Assembly: GCF_000378625.1 (NCBI RefSeq)
Contig: NZ_KB905160.1
Coordinates: 287,552-351,551, forward strand
Source: Colwellia piezophila ATCC BAA-637
Lineage (GTDB): Bacteria; Pseudomonadota; Gammaproteobacteria; Enterobacterales; Alteromonadaceae
DNA length: 64,000 bases
Direction of reading: 5' to 3'
Shown: one piece after another, positions 1 through 8,179 of the stretch
Layout: each line of letters opens with the position of its first letter
Numbering within the stretch: the first letter of the stretch is position 1
Made by a program: the position numbers and the translations under genes
Notes under the pieces: model-generated
Databases searched by the model: none
What the model saw: only the letters and a program-made list of their open reading frames with translations
Told to the model about the DNA's origin: nothing

Positions 1-1266
1 TTTTAACGATGTGTGTTGTTTTAATATAGCAATATCGGTGAGTTGGTTACCGCGTTTCCACAACCAGCCGACCACGATAAAGTAAAATAATGCCATCAAA
101 GGCTGTAAAATAGTGGTGAGTAACTGAATCACTAAGCCAAATAATTGCTCGAAAAAGGCAATGAGTATCAGACTAGCAATAAACACTAACCCAGATACTA
201 ACCACGTCGCTCGTTTTCTCGTCATCGCTTTATCTTCAACCAAATAGGCAACCGGTACTTCGGTTGAAGAAATAGTTGAAGTAAGGGCAGCAATTGACAG
301 TAAAGCGAAAAAGGCAAAAGAAACAAATAAGCCCACGGTACCCATAGAGCTAAATAAAGTCGGTAATATATTAAAAATTAATTGGCCTTCACCAATTAAG
401 TGACCGTCAACAAAGACTTCTAGTCCCTTGTGTTGAGCAACGAAGAGTGCCGGGATAATCAGTAAGCCGGCAATAAAAGCGATAAAAGTATCGAGTAATG
501 TTATCGAAAGCACTAATTTACCAATACTCTGGCCTTTAGGCATATAAGAGCCATAAGCCATCATAGCGCCAACACCAATCGCTAGAGAGAAAAATGCTTG
601 CCCCATAGCTGCTATTATCAATTTAGGCTCGGTTACTTGCGAAAAGTCAGGCACTAAATAAAGTGTTAAACCTTCTGCGGCACCATCTTGTTGCAATATA
701 TAGGCGATCAAGCCAAGTAACATCACTAATAACATGGGCATCAATCGTGATGACCACCGTTCAATACCGCGGTGTACGCCTTGGTGGACTATGGCAGCGC
801 CAACTACAATGAAAACTGGGGTGAATATGACATTACGTAAAGTACTTGATGTAGATAGCCATTGAGACAATTCCATTAAACCAACTAGCTCAGCTAAAGC
901 GGCTAAAGCATGTGCGAGCATCCAGCCCGCAACGATGGTATAAAAACTCAACATCATCATGGCGCCAATAATGCCGATAATACCGGCATTATGACCGAGT
1001 TTTTTAAAGCGTTTACCACAAGCGTTTGCTAATGCAGATACTGGATTGGTTTGCGCTTGATTACCAATATAAATTTCAGCATAAAGCGCGGGTAGCGCCA
1101 GTAAAAAAGTCACCAGTAAATAAACGACTAAAAAAGCACCACCACCATTGTTTGCCGCTTGAGTGGGGAACGCCCAAATATTGCCTAAGCCTATGGCAGC
1201 ACCAGCTGCAGCGAGAACAAAACCAAGTCGAGAATGAAAAGAATCACGGGGAGAAGCGGTGGTCAT
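1..1266 (-). CDS. Sodium-dependent (NSS/SNF family) transporter, 3' end cut by window
   Basis: This frame reads through 422 codons from an ATG at 1266 to the left edge without a stop, so the C-terminus is missing. The N-terminus carries the NSS family signature: AAIGLGNIWAFP near residues 24-34, then a NNGGGAF segment, matching LeuT TM1. Asn29 corresponds to the LeuT sodium ligand. Many hydrophobic segments follow, as expected for the 11-12 helix fold. Members import amino acids or related solutes with sodium across the inner membrane; the substrate here cannot be told. The ribosome site is weak. It is transcribed divergently from the metallo-hydrolase gene at 1422. Confidence 0.9.
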   Translation of the reverse strand, partial: MTTASPRDSFHSRLGFVLAAAGAAIGLGNIWAFPTQAANNGGGAFLVVYLLVTFLLALPALYAEIYIGNQAQTNPVSALANACGKRFKKLGHNAGIIGIIGAMMMLSFYTIVAGWMLAHALAALAELVGLMELSQWLSTSSTLRNVIFTPVFIVVGAAIVHQGVHRGIERWSSRLMPMLLVMLLGLIAYILQQDGAAEGLTLYLVPDFSQVTEPKLIIAAMGQAFFSLAIGVGAMMAYGSYMPKGQSIGKLVLSITLLDTFIAFIAGLLIIPALFVAQHKGLEVFVDGHLIGEGQLIFNILPTLFSSMGTVGLFVSFAFFALLSIAALTSTISSTEVPVAYLVEDKAMTRKRATWLVSGLVFIASLILIAFFEQLFGLVIQLLTTILQPLMALFYFIVVGWLWKRGNQLTDIAILKQHTSLK

Positions 1267-1421
1267 AAATAGTTATTAGTCGTTAAAATTAGTTACGCAA
1301 AGCTTACCGAGTTAAAACGCTTAGGGGAAGTACTATTCATACATTTTAGCCAGTAATACCAGTAGAAAAGTTATGATATAATATCGCCAATTTGTAAATA
1401 GCAATGATTAAAGAGCAAGTT

Positions 1422-2081
1422 ATGTTGAAGTACGAAATTATCCCGGTAACGCCTTTTGCGCAAAATTGTACGTTGTTTTGGTGTAGCGATACCAAACAGG
1501 CTGCGGTAGTTGACCCTGGTGGTGATATTGAAAAAATCAAAGCAGCCATCACTAAACATGGCTTAACCCTAGAAAAGATCTTCATTACTCATGCCCATCT
1601 TGACCATGCGGGCGCAACTAATGCCTTGGCGGTACTTTACAGTGTTCCTATTGAAGGCCCTCACAAAGAAGATCTGTTTTGGATAAATGCGATTGAAGAG
1701 CAAAAACAAATGTTTGGTGAGGCATTTAATTATGCGGAAAAATTCACATCAAATCGTTTTTTACAACAAAACGATACCGTGAAATTTGGCAATATTACCT
1801 TTGAAGTCTATTTTTGCCCAGGGCATACGCCAGGCCATATCGTGTTCTTCCATCGTGAGTCCAAACTTGCTCAGGTTGGTGATGTGCTGTTTAGTGGTTC
1901 AATTGGCCGAACAGATTTCCCTCGTGGCGATCATGCCACGTTAATTCGTTCGATTCGTGACAATTTATTTAACTTAGGTGATGACGTACGCTTTATCCCA
2001 GGTCACGGACCAATGAGCACTTTCGGCCAGGAACGTCGTACTAATCCACAGGTGAGTGATACGGCAGTAGGAGTAAGATAA
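1422..2081 (+). CDS. MBL-fold metallo-hydrolase, YcbL-like (glyoxalase II family)
   Basis: The 219-residue product begins MLKYEIIPVTPFAQNC, like E. coli YcbL. It has the zinc-binding metallo-beta-lactamase motif THAHLDHAG, a later GHTPGH histidine, the metal-bridging aspartate in GDVLFSGSIGRTDFPRG, and a C-terminal PGHGP. Relatives are single-domain glyoxalase-II-type thioester hydrolases of the cytoplasm. An in-frame ATG lies 18 bases upstream at 1404, but the internal ATG at 1422 has AGAG at suitable distance and matches the family start. The stop overlaps the start of the channel gene by one base, so the two are probably translationally coupled. Confidence 0.88.
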   Translation: MLKYEIIPVTPFAQNCTLFWCSDTKQAAVVDPGGDIEKIKAAITKHGLTLEKIFITHAHLDHAGATNALAVLYSVPIEGPHKEDLFWINAIEEQKQMFGEAFNYAEKFTSNRFLQQNDTVKFGNITFEVYFCPGHTPGHIVFFHRESKLAQVGDVLFSGSIGRTDFPRGDHATLIRSIRDNLFNLGDDVRFIPGHGPMSTFGQERRTNPQVSDTAVGVR

Positions 2082-2932
2082 TGAGCACTTTGATAATAAA
2101 AGCTCAGTGGCAGTTAAGTAGGATAGACAGCAGTAAAATATTTCAAGGTATTGTTATTTCGGTTATTTTACTGTCAGCGTTAATGATTGGTGCTAAAACC
2201 CATAATTTATCTGCCAATACTGTCGCCATGCTCATTTTTTTAGATATGGCGGTAACGGTATTTTTTGCGGTAGAGATATCGATACGTTTCTTAGCCTGTC
2301 CAGAGAAAAAACACTTCTTTAAAAGTGGCTGGAATATCTTTGATACCTTCATTGTTATTGGCAGCTTGGTGCCATCGGGAGGCTCCGGGGTATTATTGGC
2401 TCGCCTATTAAGGGTCTTTCGTGTTTTACGCCTAGTTTCCATGGTGCCAGAGCTGCGCTTATTGATTAATGCCCTGCTTAAAGCCATCCCGCGTATGGGC
2501 TATATCGCGCTGTTGATGTTTGTTATTTTCTATATTTATGCCGCTATTGGTAGTATGTTTTTTCATGCAATTAATGAAGTGTTATGGGGGGATGTTTCTA
2601 TTTCTATGCTGACACTGTTCCGTGTGGCGACGTTTGAAGATTGGACCGATGTTATGTATGAAACAATGGCGGTTCATCCTATGAGTTGGATTTATTATTT
2701 AACCTTTATCTTCTTAACGGCTTTTATCTTTTTTAATATGATGGTCGGTACAGTGTTAGATGTGATGAGCCAAGAGCATGAGCAGTATCGTGCGGAGCAA
2801 CACGGGGAAACTGGCGATGGCGGAGAACCAGCTAGTCGTGCGCAAATAGATAAGTTAGAAATGGAGTTAGCAGAAATTAAAGCCTTGATACTGGCAAGTA
2901 ACTCACTTGGGAAGGTAAAAAATAGCAGTTAG
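2081..2932 (+). CDS. Voltage-gated-type ion channel, single six-helix domain (BacNav-like)
   Basis: A 283-residue inner-membrane protein with the one-domain architecture of bacterial sodium channels, which assemble as tetramers. S1-S3 lie at about residues 22-100. The S4 voltage sensor at 105-120 has arginines at every third position (R108, R111, R114, R117). S5 is at about 141-163, the pore loop at 176-192, and S6 at 202-228. A helical, probably coiled-coil tail (residues 253-272) is typical of this family. The filter reads TFEDWTD, with Glu186, Asp187 and Asp190; NaChBac has TLESWAS. The extra acids resemble engineered calcium-selective CavAb, so sodium selectivity should not be assumed. 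Confidence 0.88.
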   Translation: MSTLIIKAQWQLSRIDSSKIFQGIVISVILLSALMIGAKTHNLSANTVAMLIFLDMAVTVFFAVEISIRFLACPEKKHFFKSGWNIFDTFIVIGSLVPSGGSGVLLARLLRVFRVLRLVSMVPELRLLINALLKAIPRMGYIALLMFVIFYIYAAIGSMFFHAINEVLWGDVSISMLTLFRVATFEDWTDVMYETMAVHPMSWIYYLTFIFLTAFIFFNMMVGTVLDVMSQEHEQYRAEQHGETGDGGEPASRAQIDKLEMELAEIKALILASNSLGKVKNSS

Positions 2933-2965
2933 TGAACAGATGTCAGTTAGACAGCATAAAGCAAC

Positions 2966-2998
2966 AGGCAGTTACTTACTCAAGTCACTGCCTTTTTT
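2966..2998 (+). terminator. Rho-independent terminator after the channel gene
   Basis: A perfect seven-base stem, AGGCAGT paired with ACTGCCT around a 14-base loop, is followed by six T. It lies about 35 bases after the channel stop codon. Confidence 0.75.
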
Positions 2999-3134
2999 AT
3001 GGTCATACCGGTTTTATAAAGTTTGTGATCTTGTGGTGCATAGGAAAAATAAATCAGAGCAACGCTGATATGGCGTATTTTAACCAGTAAAAGTGAACAA
3101 TGATGTAGTGAATTGCTATTATACACCGCTGATT

Positions 3135-3590
3135 TTATTGAGATCTTTTAAACTGAGTAATGATACGATCCAGGTGATTAGCAAAATTTTGTCTATCAGT
3201 TTGATTTAATGTGGGAGGCCCGCCTGTATGCACGCCACTGGCACGCATAGTGTCCATAAAATCACGAATGTTGAGTCGAGATTTTATATTTTCTTTGGTA
3301 TAAAGTTCGCCACGTGGACTAAGGGCTTGGCCAGATTTAGTTATCACTTCATCGGCAAGCGGAATATCACTAGTAATCACTAAATCATTCGCTTCAATAC
3401 GCTTAACTATTTCATCATCGGCGACATCGAAGCCACTGGTTACTTGCATGAACTTGATAAAGGGCGATGGGGGTATGCGAATATGATGATTGGCGACTAA
3501 GGTTATGGCTATTTTTGTTCTATCAGCGGCTTTAAAGAGTATTTCTTTAATCACCACCGGACAGGCATCGGCATCTACCCAAATTTTCAT
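3135..3590 (-). CDS. UPF0178 (DUF188, YaiI-like) protein
   Basis: The 151-residue product opens [18 protein letters not shown], the conserved start of the YaiI/UPF0178 family (E. coli YaiI has 152 residues). The conserved segments [10 protein letters not shown] and the GGPP motif near the C-terminus are present. The fold is related to PIN/NYN nuclease-like domains, with conserved acidic residues, but the cellular role of the family is not established. It is a single gene transcribed convergently with the channel gene. Confidence 0.9.
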   Translation of the reverse strand: MKIWVDADACPVVIKEILFKAADRTKIAITLVANHHIRIPPSPFIKFMQVTSGFDVADDEIVKRIEANDLVITSDIPLADEVITKSGQALSPRGELYTKENIKSRLNIRDFMDTMRASGVHTGGPPTLNQTDRQNFANHLDRIITQFKRSQ

Positions 3591-3697
3591 GTATTTCCTT
3601 AGCGTAACTTTTTCGGATGCTAATATGATACAGTAATTTACTCGGTAATTAACAACTAAGTAATTAAAAGTCTGAGCGAAAATCTAGCTCAAATTTA

Positions 3698-3746
3698 GCT
3701 GAACCTTAGATAAGGTTTAACTAAGGTTTAACTAAGGTTTAGCTGA
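3698..3746. repeat. Three 11-bp direct repeats inside an inverted repeat
   Basis: The unit AAGGTTTAACT occurs at 3712, 3723 and 3734, the last copy with one change. AGCTGAACCTTAG before the array is nearly the reverse complement of CTAAGGTTTAGCT at its end, so the segment can also fold into a hairpin. It lies 30-80 bases upstream of the alkyltransferase-like gene. Confidence 0.7.
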
Positions 3747-3776
3747 TTTTTAAGTAATAATGGAGCGGATTTAATA

Positions 3777-4130
3777 ATGCCAAACCCCCGTTATCAACAA
3801 ATATGGCAAACGGTACAGTTAATCCCAAAAGGCAAAGTGGCTTGTTATGGACAAATTGCTGACTTAGCCGGTTTACCTGGCAGGGCAAGGTTAGTCGGTA
3901 AGGCACTCGGTAAAGTGCCCAAGGGTGGTTGGCAAGGCAAAGCGGTACCCTGGTTTAGAGTCATCAATTCACAAGGAAAGGTTTCTTTCCCGGTCGAGAG
4001 TGAATATTTTGTCAAGCAAAAGCAGCTTTTACAAGATGAACAGGTTGTTGTCTTGGGAGGGAGAGTGAAATTAAAGGATTTCCAATGGCAACCAGACTTA
4101 TCTGAACTATTGTTTTTACTTGAATTTTAA
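3777..4130 (+). CDS. Alkyltransferase-like protein (ATL, MGMT homologue lacking the active cysteine)
   Basis: The 117-residue product matches only the DNA-binding C-terminal domain of O6-alkylguanine-DNA alkyltransferase: IPKGKVACYGQIADLAG, the RLVGKAL helix, and PWFRVINSQG. The active-site PCHR of true MGMT is replaced by PWFR (Trp59), which is diagnostic of ATL proteins. These bind O6-alkylguanine without repairing it and flag it for nucleotide excision repair. The usual His after Trp is Phe here, a small departure from PWHR. GGAG upstream of the ATG supports the start. Confidence 0.9.
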   Translation: MPNPRYQQIWQTVQLIPKGKVACYGQIADLAGLPGRARLVGKALGKVPKGGWQGKAVPWFRVINSQGKVSFPVESEYFVKQKQLLQDEQVVVLGGRVKLKDFQWQPDLSELLFLLEF

Positions 4131-4221
4131 CCGCTGTTGGCCTTAATGAGTGCCTTTAAACGACACTATTTAAGTGAGTGGCTGTTAAGAGGAGGGCGTA
4201 AGTTTCTGAGAGGATTATGCT

Positions 4222-4247
4222 AAAAAAAGCCCAGTCAAAAACTGGGC
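4222..4247 (-). terminator. Rho-independent terminator after ibpA
   Basis: On the minus strand a stem GCCCAGT/ACTGGGC with a five-base loop is followed by seven T, about 50 bases past the ibpA stop. Confidence 0.85.
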
Positions 4248-4295
4248 AAAACAAAAGGAGAAACATAAGGGAAGTTAGGGTTTAAGAGTCGCTAT

Positions 4296-4748
4296 TTAAC
4301 TAGCACCATTGAGTAAACTTTTGCCGTTAATGGCTATCTTACGTGGCTTTAAGGCTTCGGGGACCTCTCTTTCAAGATCAATATGTAAAAGGCCATTTTC
4401 CATATAAGCGCCAATGACTTTAACATGGTCACCTAGTTGGAACTTACGTTCAAAATTTCTTTCGGCAATGCCTTGATGCAAGAACTTTTTTTCTGTTTGG
4501 TCTTTTGTTGCGGCCTTTATTCCCGTAACAATTAAATTACTTTGTTTTGTTTCGATATCCAATTCTTGCTCACTGAAACCAGCGACAGCCATAGAAACAC
4601 GATAAGTATCTTGAGTCAGAAGTTGAATATTATATGGCGGGTATGATGATTGTTTGTCAGCTCGTGAAGCTTTTTCGATTAATCCGGCTAAGTGGTCAAA
4701 GCCGATAAATGAACGGTATAATGGACTGAAATCTGTAGTGTTTCGCAT
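4296..4748 (-). CDS. ibpA: Small heat-shock protein (Hsp20 / IbpA)
   Basis: The 150-residue product follows E. coli IbpA closely: DFSPLYRSFIGFDHL at the N-terminus, YPPYNI opening the alpha-crystallin domain, AVAGF, GIAERNFERKFQL, NGLLHIDLER, and a C-terminal RKIAIN (I-x-I motif). Such proteins form large oligomers in the cytoplasm and hold unfolding proteins for refolding by DnaK and ClpB. The gene stands alone with its own terminator. Its leader contains a possible ROSE-type thermosensor. I could not recognise a sigma-32 promoter by eye. Confidence 0.95.
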   Translation of the reverse strand: MRNTTDFSPLYRSFIGFDHLAGLIEKASRADKQSSYPPYNIQLLTQDTYRVSMAVAGFSEQELDIETKQSNLIVTGIKAATKDQTEKKFLHQGIAERNFERKFQLGDHVKVIGAYMENGLLHIDLEREVPEALKPRKIAINGKSLLNGAS

Positions 4749-4776
4749 AATAAGTTATCCTAATATATAGCAATAA
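4749..4776 (-). promoter_or_regulatory. Possible ROSE-like RNA thermometer at the ibpA ribosome site
   Basis: Reading toward the gene, TTGCT is followed by seven bases and then AGGAT, nine bases before the ATG. In ROSE elements of ibpA genes a conserved U(U/C)GCU pairs with the AGGA of the Shine-Dalgarno site, including a G-G pair, and melts on warming. Here U-A, C-G, G-G and U-A pairs can form. The rest of the leader fold was not computed. Confidence 0.45.
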
Positions 4777-4907
4777 GTGGGTATTATTTTAAACAAAAAC
4801 GTTTATCTGTTGAGTCATTTCTAGCAAAGTTATATTGCCTAGAGCTGAACTCCGAAACTGTCATTATTTAAAATAAAGCTGCCTTTCACAATGAACAGGC
4901 AATTTTG

Positions 4908-4936
4908 TTGTGTAGCCCCTTACGGCGACTACACAA
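4908..4936. repeat. Isolated perfect hairpin between ibpA and the peroxidase gene
   Basis: TTGTGTAG and CTACACAA form a perfect eight-base stem around 13 bases. Neither strand has a T-run after it, so it is not a convincing terminator. The remainder of 4749-5043 is AT-rich with no gene visible. Confidence 0.5.
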
Positions 4937-5043
4937 TTAAAGATGGGAACGTTTATTTTTTTTTCAACGCTGAAGGTGAATAAAATAAATATTTTTATTT
5001 TAAGTGATTGTTTAAAAAGATTTTAAATTTTATTTCTTTAGGG

Positions 5044-5718
5044 CTATTTTTCAACCATTGGTTCAGACGGAGTATTGATTTTTGGGCCATCAATAACAAT
5101 TACTGGTGCGGTAAATTTTACTTTTGCTAAGGCTTTGTCGTAATTAGGATACTGTGAAATGTTCGCCACCAACTCTTTGTAAACAATCTTTCCTTGGTTA
5201 TCAATAACAAATATCGCTCGGGTAAGTAGGCCCATGTCTTTTATCAATAAACCATAGTTAACACCAAATTCTCGCCAAACAGAGTCCGATAATACTTTAA
5301 TGGAATCAATTTTTTCAACATCACAAAAACGCTTTTGCGCAAAAGGAAGATCATTACTAATGGTTAACAAGGTGATATTTTTTGGCAGCTTTGCGGCTTC
5401 CTCATTAAAACGTTTAGTTTGAATGGAGCAAACACCCGTATCTAGACTCGGTACCACTGAAATTAATAGCGTTTGTCCGTGGAAGTCTTTTAGCGACACA
5501 GGGGTAAAGTTTTTATCAACAACTTTGAACTGTGGTGCTTGTTCGCCGACATTAACTTGTTGGCCTAAAAGGGTGATGTATTTGCTACCAGCTTTAACCA
5601 GATTATTCGACTCAGGCAGATTATTTAAATCCCAAGCGTTGCTGTGAGATTGAAAAGATAAGGTAAAAATGGCGATAAAAAAAACCGATAAGCTGATGTT
5701 TGAAGTAGAAAAATTCAT
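5044..5718 (-). CDS. Exported Tpx-type thiol peroxidase (peroxiredoxin)
   Basis: The body matches Tpx: GEQAPQF, the peroxidatic-site motif SLDTGVCSIQTKRFNEE with Cys97, and DLPFAQKRFC with the resolving Cys132. Such enzymes reduce hydroperoxides through a Cys-Cys cycle. At 224 residues it is well above the usual 165-170, because of a signal-peptide-like N-terminus (hydrophobic residues 8-20, probable cleavage after SNA at 28) and a C-terminal tail of about 20 residues with prolines. I infer a periplasmic location. The reductant is unknown. The start ATG at 5718 lies just before the hydrophobic stretch and fits a signal peptide. Confidence 0.87.
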   Translation of the reverse strand: MNFSTSNISLSVFFIAIFTLSFQSHSNAWDLNNLPESNNLVKAGSKYITLLGQQVNVGEQAPQFKVVDKNFTPVSLKDFHGQTLLISVVPSLDTGVCSIQTKRFNEEAAKLPKNITLLTISNDLPFAQKRFCDVEKIDSIKVLSDSVWREFGVNYGLLIKDMGLLTRAIFVIDNQGKIVYKELVANISQYPNYDKALAKVKFTAPVIVIDGPKINTPSEPMVEK

Positions 5719-5882
5719 GATTTATTGAAAGTAGTCGTTAAGGTGAACGGATAGTAGCCGTTTGGGGATGAAAATTCTATATATAGAACCTTTATCATTG
5801 TTTTTTATATTGGATACTCTATGGTTATCAATAGAGGCTTTAATCAGCCGTTGTTATTGTTTATGTAAGGCTCAAGGTTAAT

Positions 5883-7007
5883 ATGACAACCAAACTATTA
5901 ATTTGTGATGATTCAAATATGGCGCGCAAACAAGTGGCGCGTTCATTACCAGAAGGTTGGGATGTCGATATCAGTTTTGCTACTAACGGTATTGAAGCAA
6001 TTGAAGCGATAAAGGCCGGCAAAGGCGATGTACTATTACTTGACTTAAATATGCCTGTAATGGACGGTTATCAAGTGCTTGAGGCCATATTAGCACAAGA
6101 TTTACCCACACTTACCATCGTTATATCAGGTGATATTCAACCGGAAGCTCATCAGCGTGTCACCAGTTTAGGTGCTTTAGGTTTTATTCAAAAGCCTATC
6201 AATAAAGATATCCTGACTAAAGTACTCTCTTCTTACGGGCTTTTTTCAAATGAAAGTCTAGCGGTCATTAGTGGGCAAGATAAGCTGATTGATAACCCGG
6301 TTACGCCGGATAAAAAAACTTACCCCATTACAACTCAAGAAATACGACCTGCCATGGCGGCTAATATTGAACAAGCTGAGTGTGAGCCCTTAAATGAAGG
6401 TCCAGAACTCACCTTATCAGCAGATATGCGGGATTGTTATCAAGAACTAGCGAATGTCGCTATGGGACGTGCAGGGGATTTGTTGGCACGTTTACTTAAC
6501 GTCTTTGTTGAGTTACCTATACCTAATGTTAATTTCATTGAGGTAAGTGAACTTAGAATGGCACTAAAAGATATCGAAAACAATGAAACTACCTCAGGTG
6601 TTTGCCAAGGTTTTATTAGTGCGGGTATTTCAGGTGAAGCGCTATTGATCCTTAATGATTCCAGCTTTAAAGATGTCGCCTCACTGATGAACTATCAATA
6701 TGATGCTGATATGGGCACAGAATTAGAATTATTAATGGATTTAGCGAATGTTCTTATTGGTGCTTGTTTAAAAGGCATCTCTGAACAACTTGATATCCAG
6801 TTCAGCCAAGGGCACCCAGAAGTATTGGGTCAGCATAGAGAAATATCTGAGTTGATTGCTAATAATGCTAAAAAATGGAAAAAAACCTTAGCAATAGAAA
6901 TTAGCTACGGTATAGAAAATTATTCAATTAAGTGTGACTTGCTGTTGTTATTCACTGAGAAATCAATGGTAACATTAAATAATAAATTGGCTTATTTGAT
7001 TGATTAG
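5883..7007 (+). CDS. Response-regulator receiver fused to a CheC/CheX-type phosphatase domain
   Basis: Residues 1-120 are a complete receiver domain: acidic pair Asp9/Asp10, phospho-acceptor Asp54 in LLLDLNMPVMDGY, a Ser82, and Lys104 in the QKP motif. After a linker (125-165), residues 170-370 resemble CheC, with two copies of the phosphatase-type helix pattern: CYQELANVAMGRAGDLLARLL and LLMDLANVLIGACLKG. Each has the acidic-x-x-Asn core. CheC-family proteins remove phosphate from CheY-type receivers, so this may reset a signalling partner or itself. AAGG precedes the ATG. The diguanylate cyclase gene follows about 85 bases downstream, which suggests one signalling module. Confidence 0.87.
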   Translation: MTTKLLICDDSNMARKQVARSLPEGWDVDISFATNGIEAIEAIKAGKGDVLLLDLNMPVMDGYQVLEAILAQDLPTLTIVISGDIQPEAHQRVTSLGALGFIQKPINKDILTKVLSSYGLFSNESLAVISGQDKLIDNPVTPDKKTYPITTQEIRPAMAANIEQAECEPLNEGPELTLSADMRDCYQELANVAMGRAGDLLARLLNVFVELPIPNVNFIEVSELRMALKDIENNETTSGVCQGFISAGISGEALLILNDSSFKDVASLMNYQYDADMGTELELLMDLANVLIGACLKGISEQLDIQFSQGHPEVLGQHREISELIANNAKKWKKTLAIEISYGIENYSIKCDLLLLFTEKSMVTLNNKLAYLID

Positions 7008-7093
7008 TAAATGGGTTGAACACAGGTTAATAACGTAGCTTATTGCAAGAAAAGATCATAAATAATGCAGTTAAGCGAAAACAGGAATGGGTT

Positions 7094-8065
7094 ATGATGT
7101 TAGAAAAATCACAATTAAATGAACTACATTGGTTAATGGAAATGTTGCACAACATTGACGTAGGTTTAGTTGTGCTAGATAGAGAGTTTACTATCCAAAT
7201 ATTTAATGGCTTTATGGAAAATCATAGTGGTTTATTACCCACAGAAGTAAAAGGTAAATTGATCTTTGATCTATTTACCGAAATACCTCGAGATTGGTTT
7301 ATCCGCAAAGCCGAGTCGGTTTTTTTACTAAAAAATAAAGCCTTTACTATTTGGGAGCAGCGACCGTATTTATTTAAGTTTGAAAGTTACCGACCGGTAA
7401 CCGGTAGTGCTGATTTTATGTATCAAAATACCACCTTTATCCCGCTACTTTCCTCAACTGGTGAAGTAAGCCACTTATGCCTAATCGTTTATGATGTCAC
7501 GGATAATGCGGTACATAAACAAAGCTTGAAAAAAGCCAATGAAGAGTTAGCGATACTGAGTCAAACCGACGGTTTGACTCAGTTATTTAACCGAACACAT
7601 TGGGAGAAGTGTTTATTAGCCGAACATAAGCGCTGGGGTCGTAGTAAGCATCCTAGTTCATTGGTCATGATAGATATTGACCACTTCAAAAATATTAATG
7701 ATAGTTATGGTCATATGGTCGGTGATGAAGTCATTCGTCATATTTCAGCTTTAATACGTCATCATGTGAGGGAAACGGATATTTGTGGTCGTTATGGTGG
7801 TGAGGAATTTGCCATTTTATTATCTGACACCTCTCTGGAGAATGCTCGAATATTTACTGAGCGCCTGCGTAAAGAAGTGAGTGAGGCTATTGTCAAATAT
7901 AATGATATTGATATTACTTACACCATCAGTATTGGTATTGCTCAAGTAGACGAGAGCATTGAAAGCCATGAAGTTTGGCTTGAATGTGCCGATGCTGCCT
8001 TATATCGCTCAAAGAAAACAGGGCGAAATAAAACCTCCTTGCACCCCCAGCAGGTAATAACTTGA
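7094..8065 (+). CDS. PAS-GGDEF diguanylate cyclase
   Basis: An N-terminal PAS-like sensor (about residues 10-125, with DVGLVVLDREFTIQIFNGFM) leads through a short helix to a GGDEF domain. The active site is RYGGEEF, with DGLTQLFNR and DIDHFKNINDSYGH. The RETD five residues before GGEEF is the RxxD inhibitory site for c-di-GMP, so product inhibition is likely. It makes c-di-GMP from two GTP. No membrane segment is seen. An upstream TTG at 7043 is possible, but ATG 7094 has AGGA at good distance and removes a non-conserved extension. It probably shares a transcript with the preceding REC-CheC gene. Confidence 0.9.
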   Translation: MMLEKSQLNELHWLMEMLHNIDVGLVVLDREFTIQIFNGFMENHSGLLPTEVKGKLIFDLFTEIPRDWFIRKAESVFLLKNKAFTIWEQRPYLFKFESYRPVTGSADFMYQNTTFIPLLSSTGEVSHLCLIVYDVTDNAVHKQSLKKANEELAILSQTDGLTQLFNRTHWEKCLLAEHKRWGRSKHPSSLVMIDIDHFKNINDSYGHMVGDEVIRHISALIRHHVRETDICGRYGGEEFAILLSDTSLENARIFTERLRKEVSEAIVKYNDIDITYTISIGIAQVDESIESHEVWLECADAALYRSKKTGRNKTSLHPQQVIT

Positions 8066-8138
8066 TAGGTAAATCAGAGGGGAATTGATTAACAACGTTA
8101 CGTTTAGCTAGTAAGGTTTATCGAGGTTTACAGTAAAA

Positions 8139-8171
8139 ATAGTGGCTAGAATGGCCACTATTATATTTTTT
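8139..8171. terminator. Bidirectional terminator between the cyclase gene and lnt
   Basis: ATAGTGGC and GCCACTAT form an eight-base stem. A T-rich run follows on the plus strand and TTTTTAC follows on the minus strand, so it can end both convergent transcripts. Confidence 0.75.
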
Positions 8172-8179
8172 AATAGCAC

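Noticed and set aside
1026-1268. A plus-strand open frame of 80 codons
   Set aside because: It lies antisense inside the transporter gene, whose own frame shows clear family motifs.
4908-4936. Eight-base hairpin as a terminator for the peroxidase gene
   Set aside because: No T-run follows on either strand.
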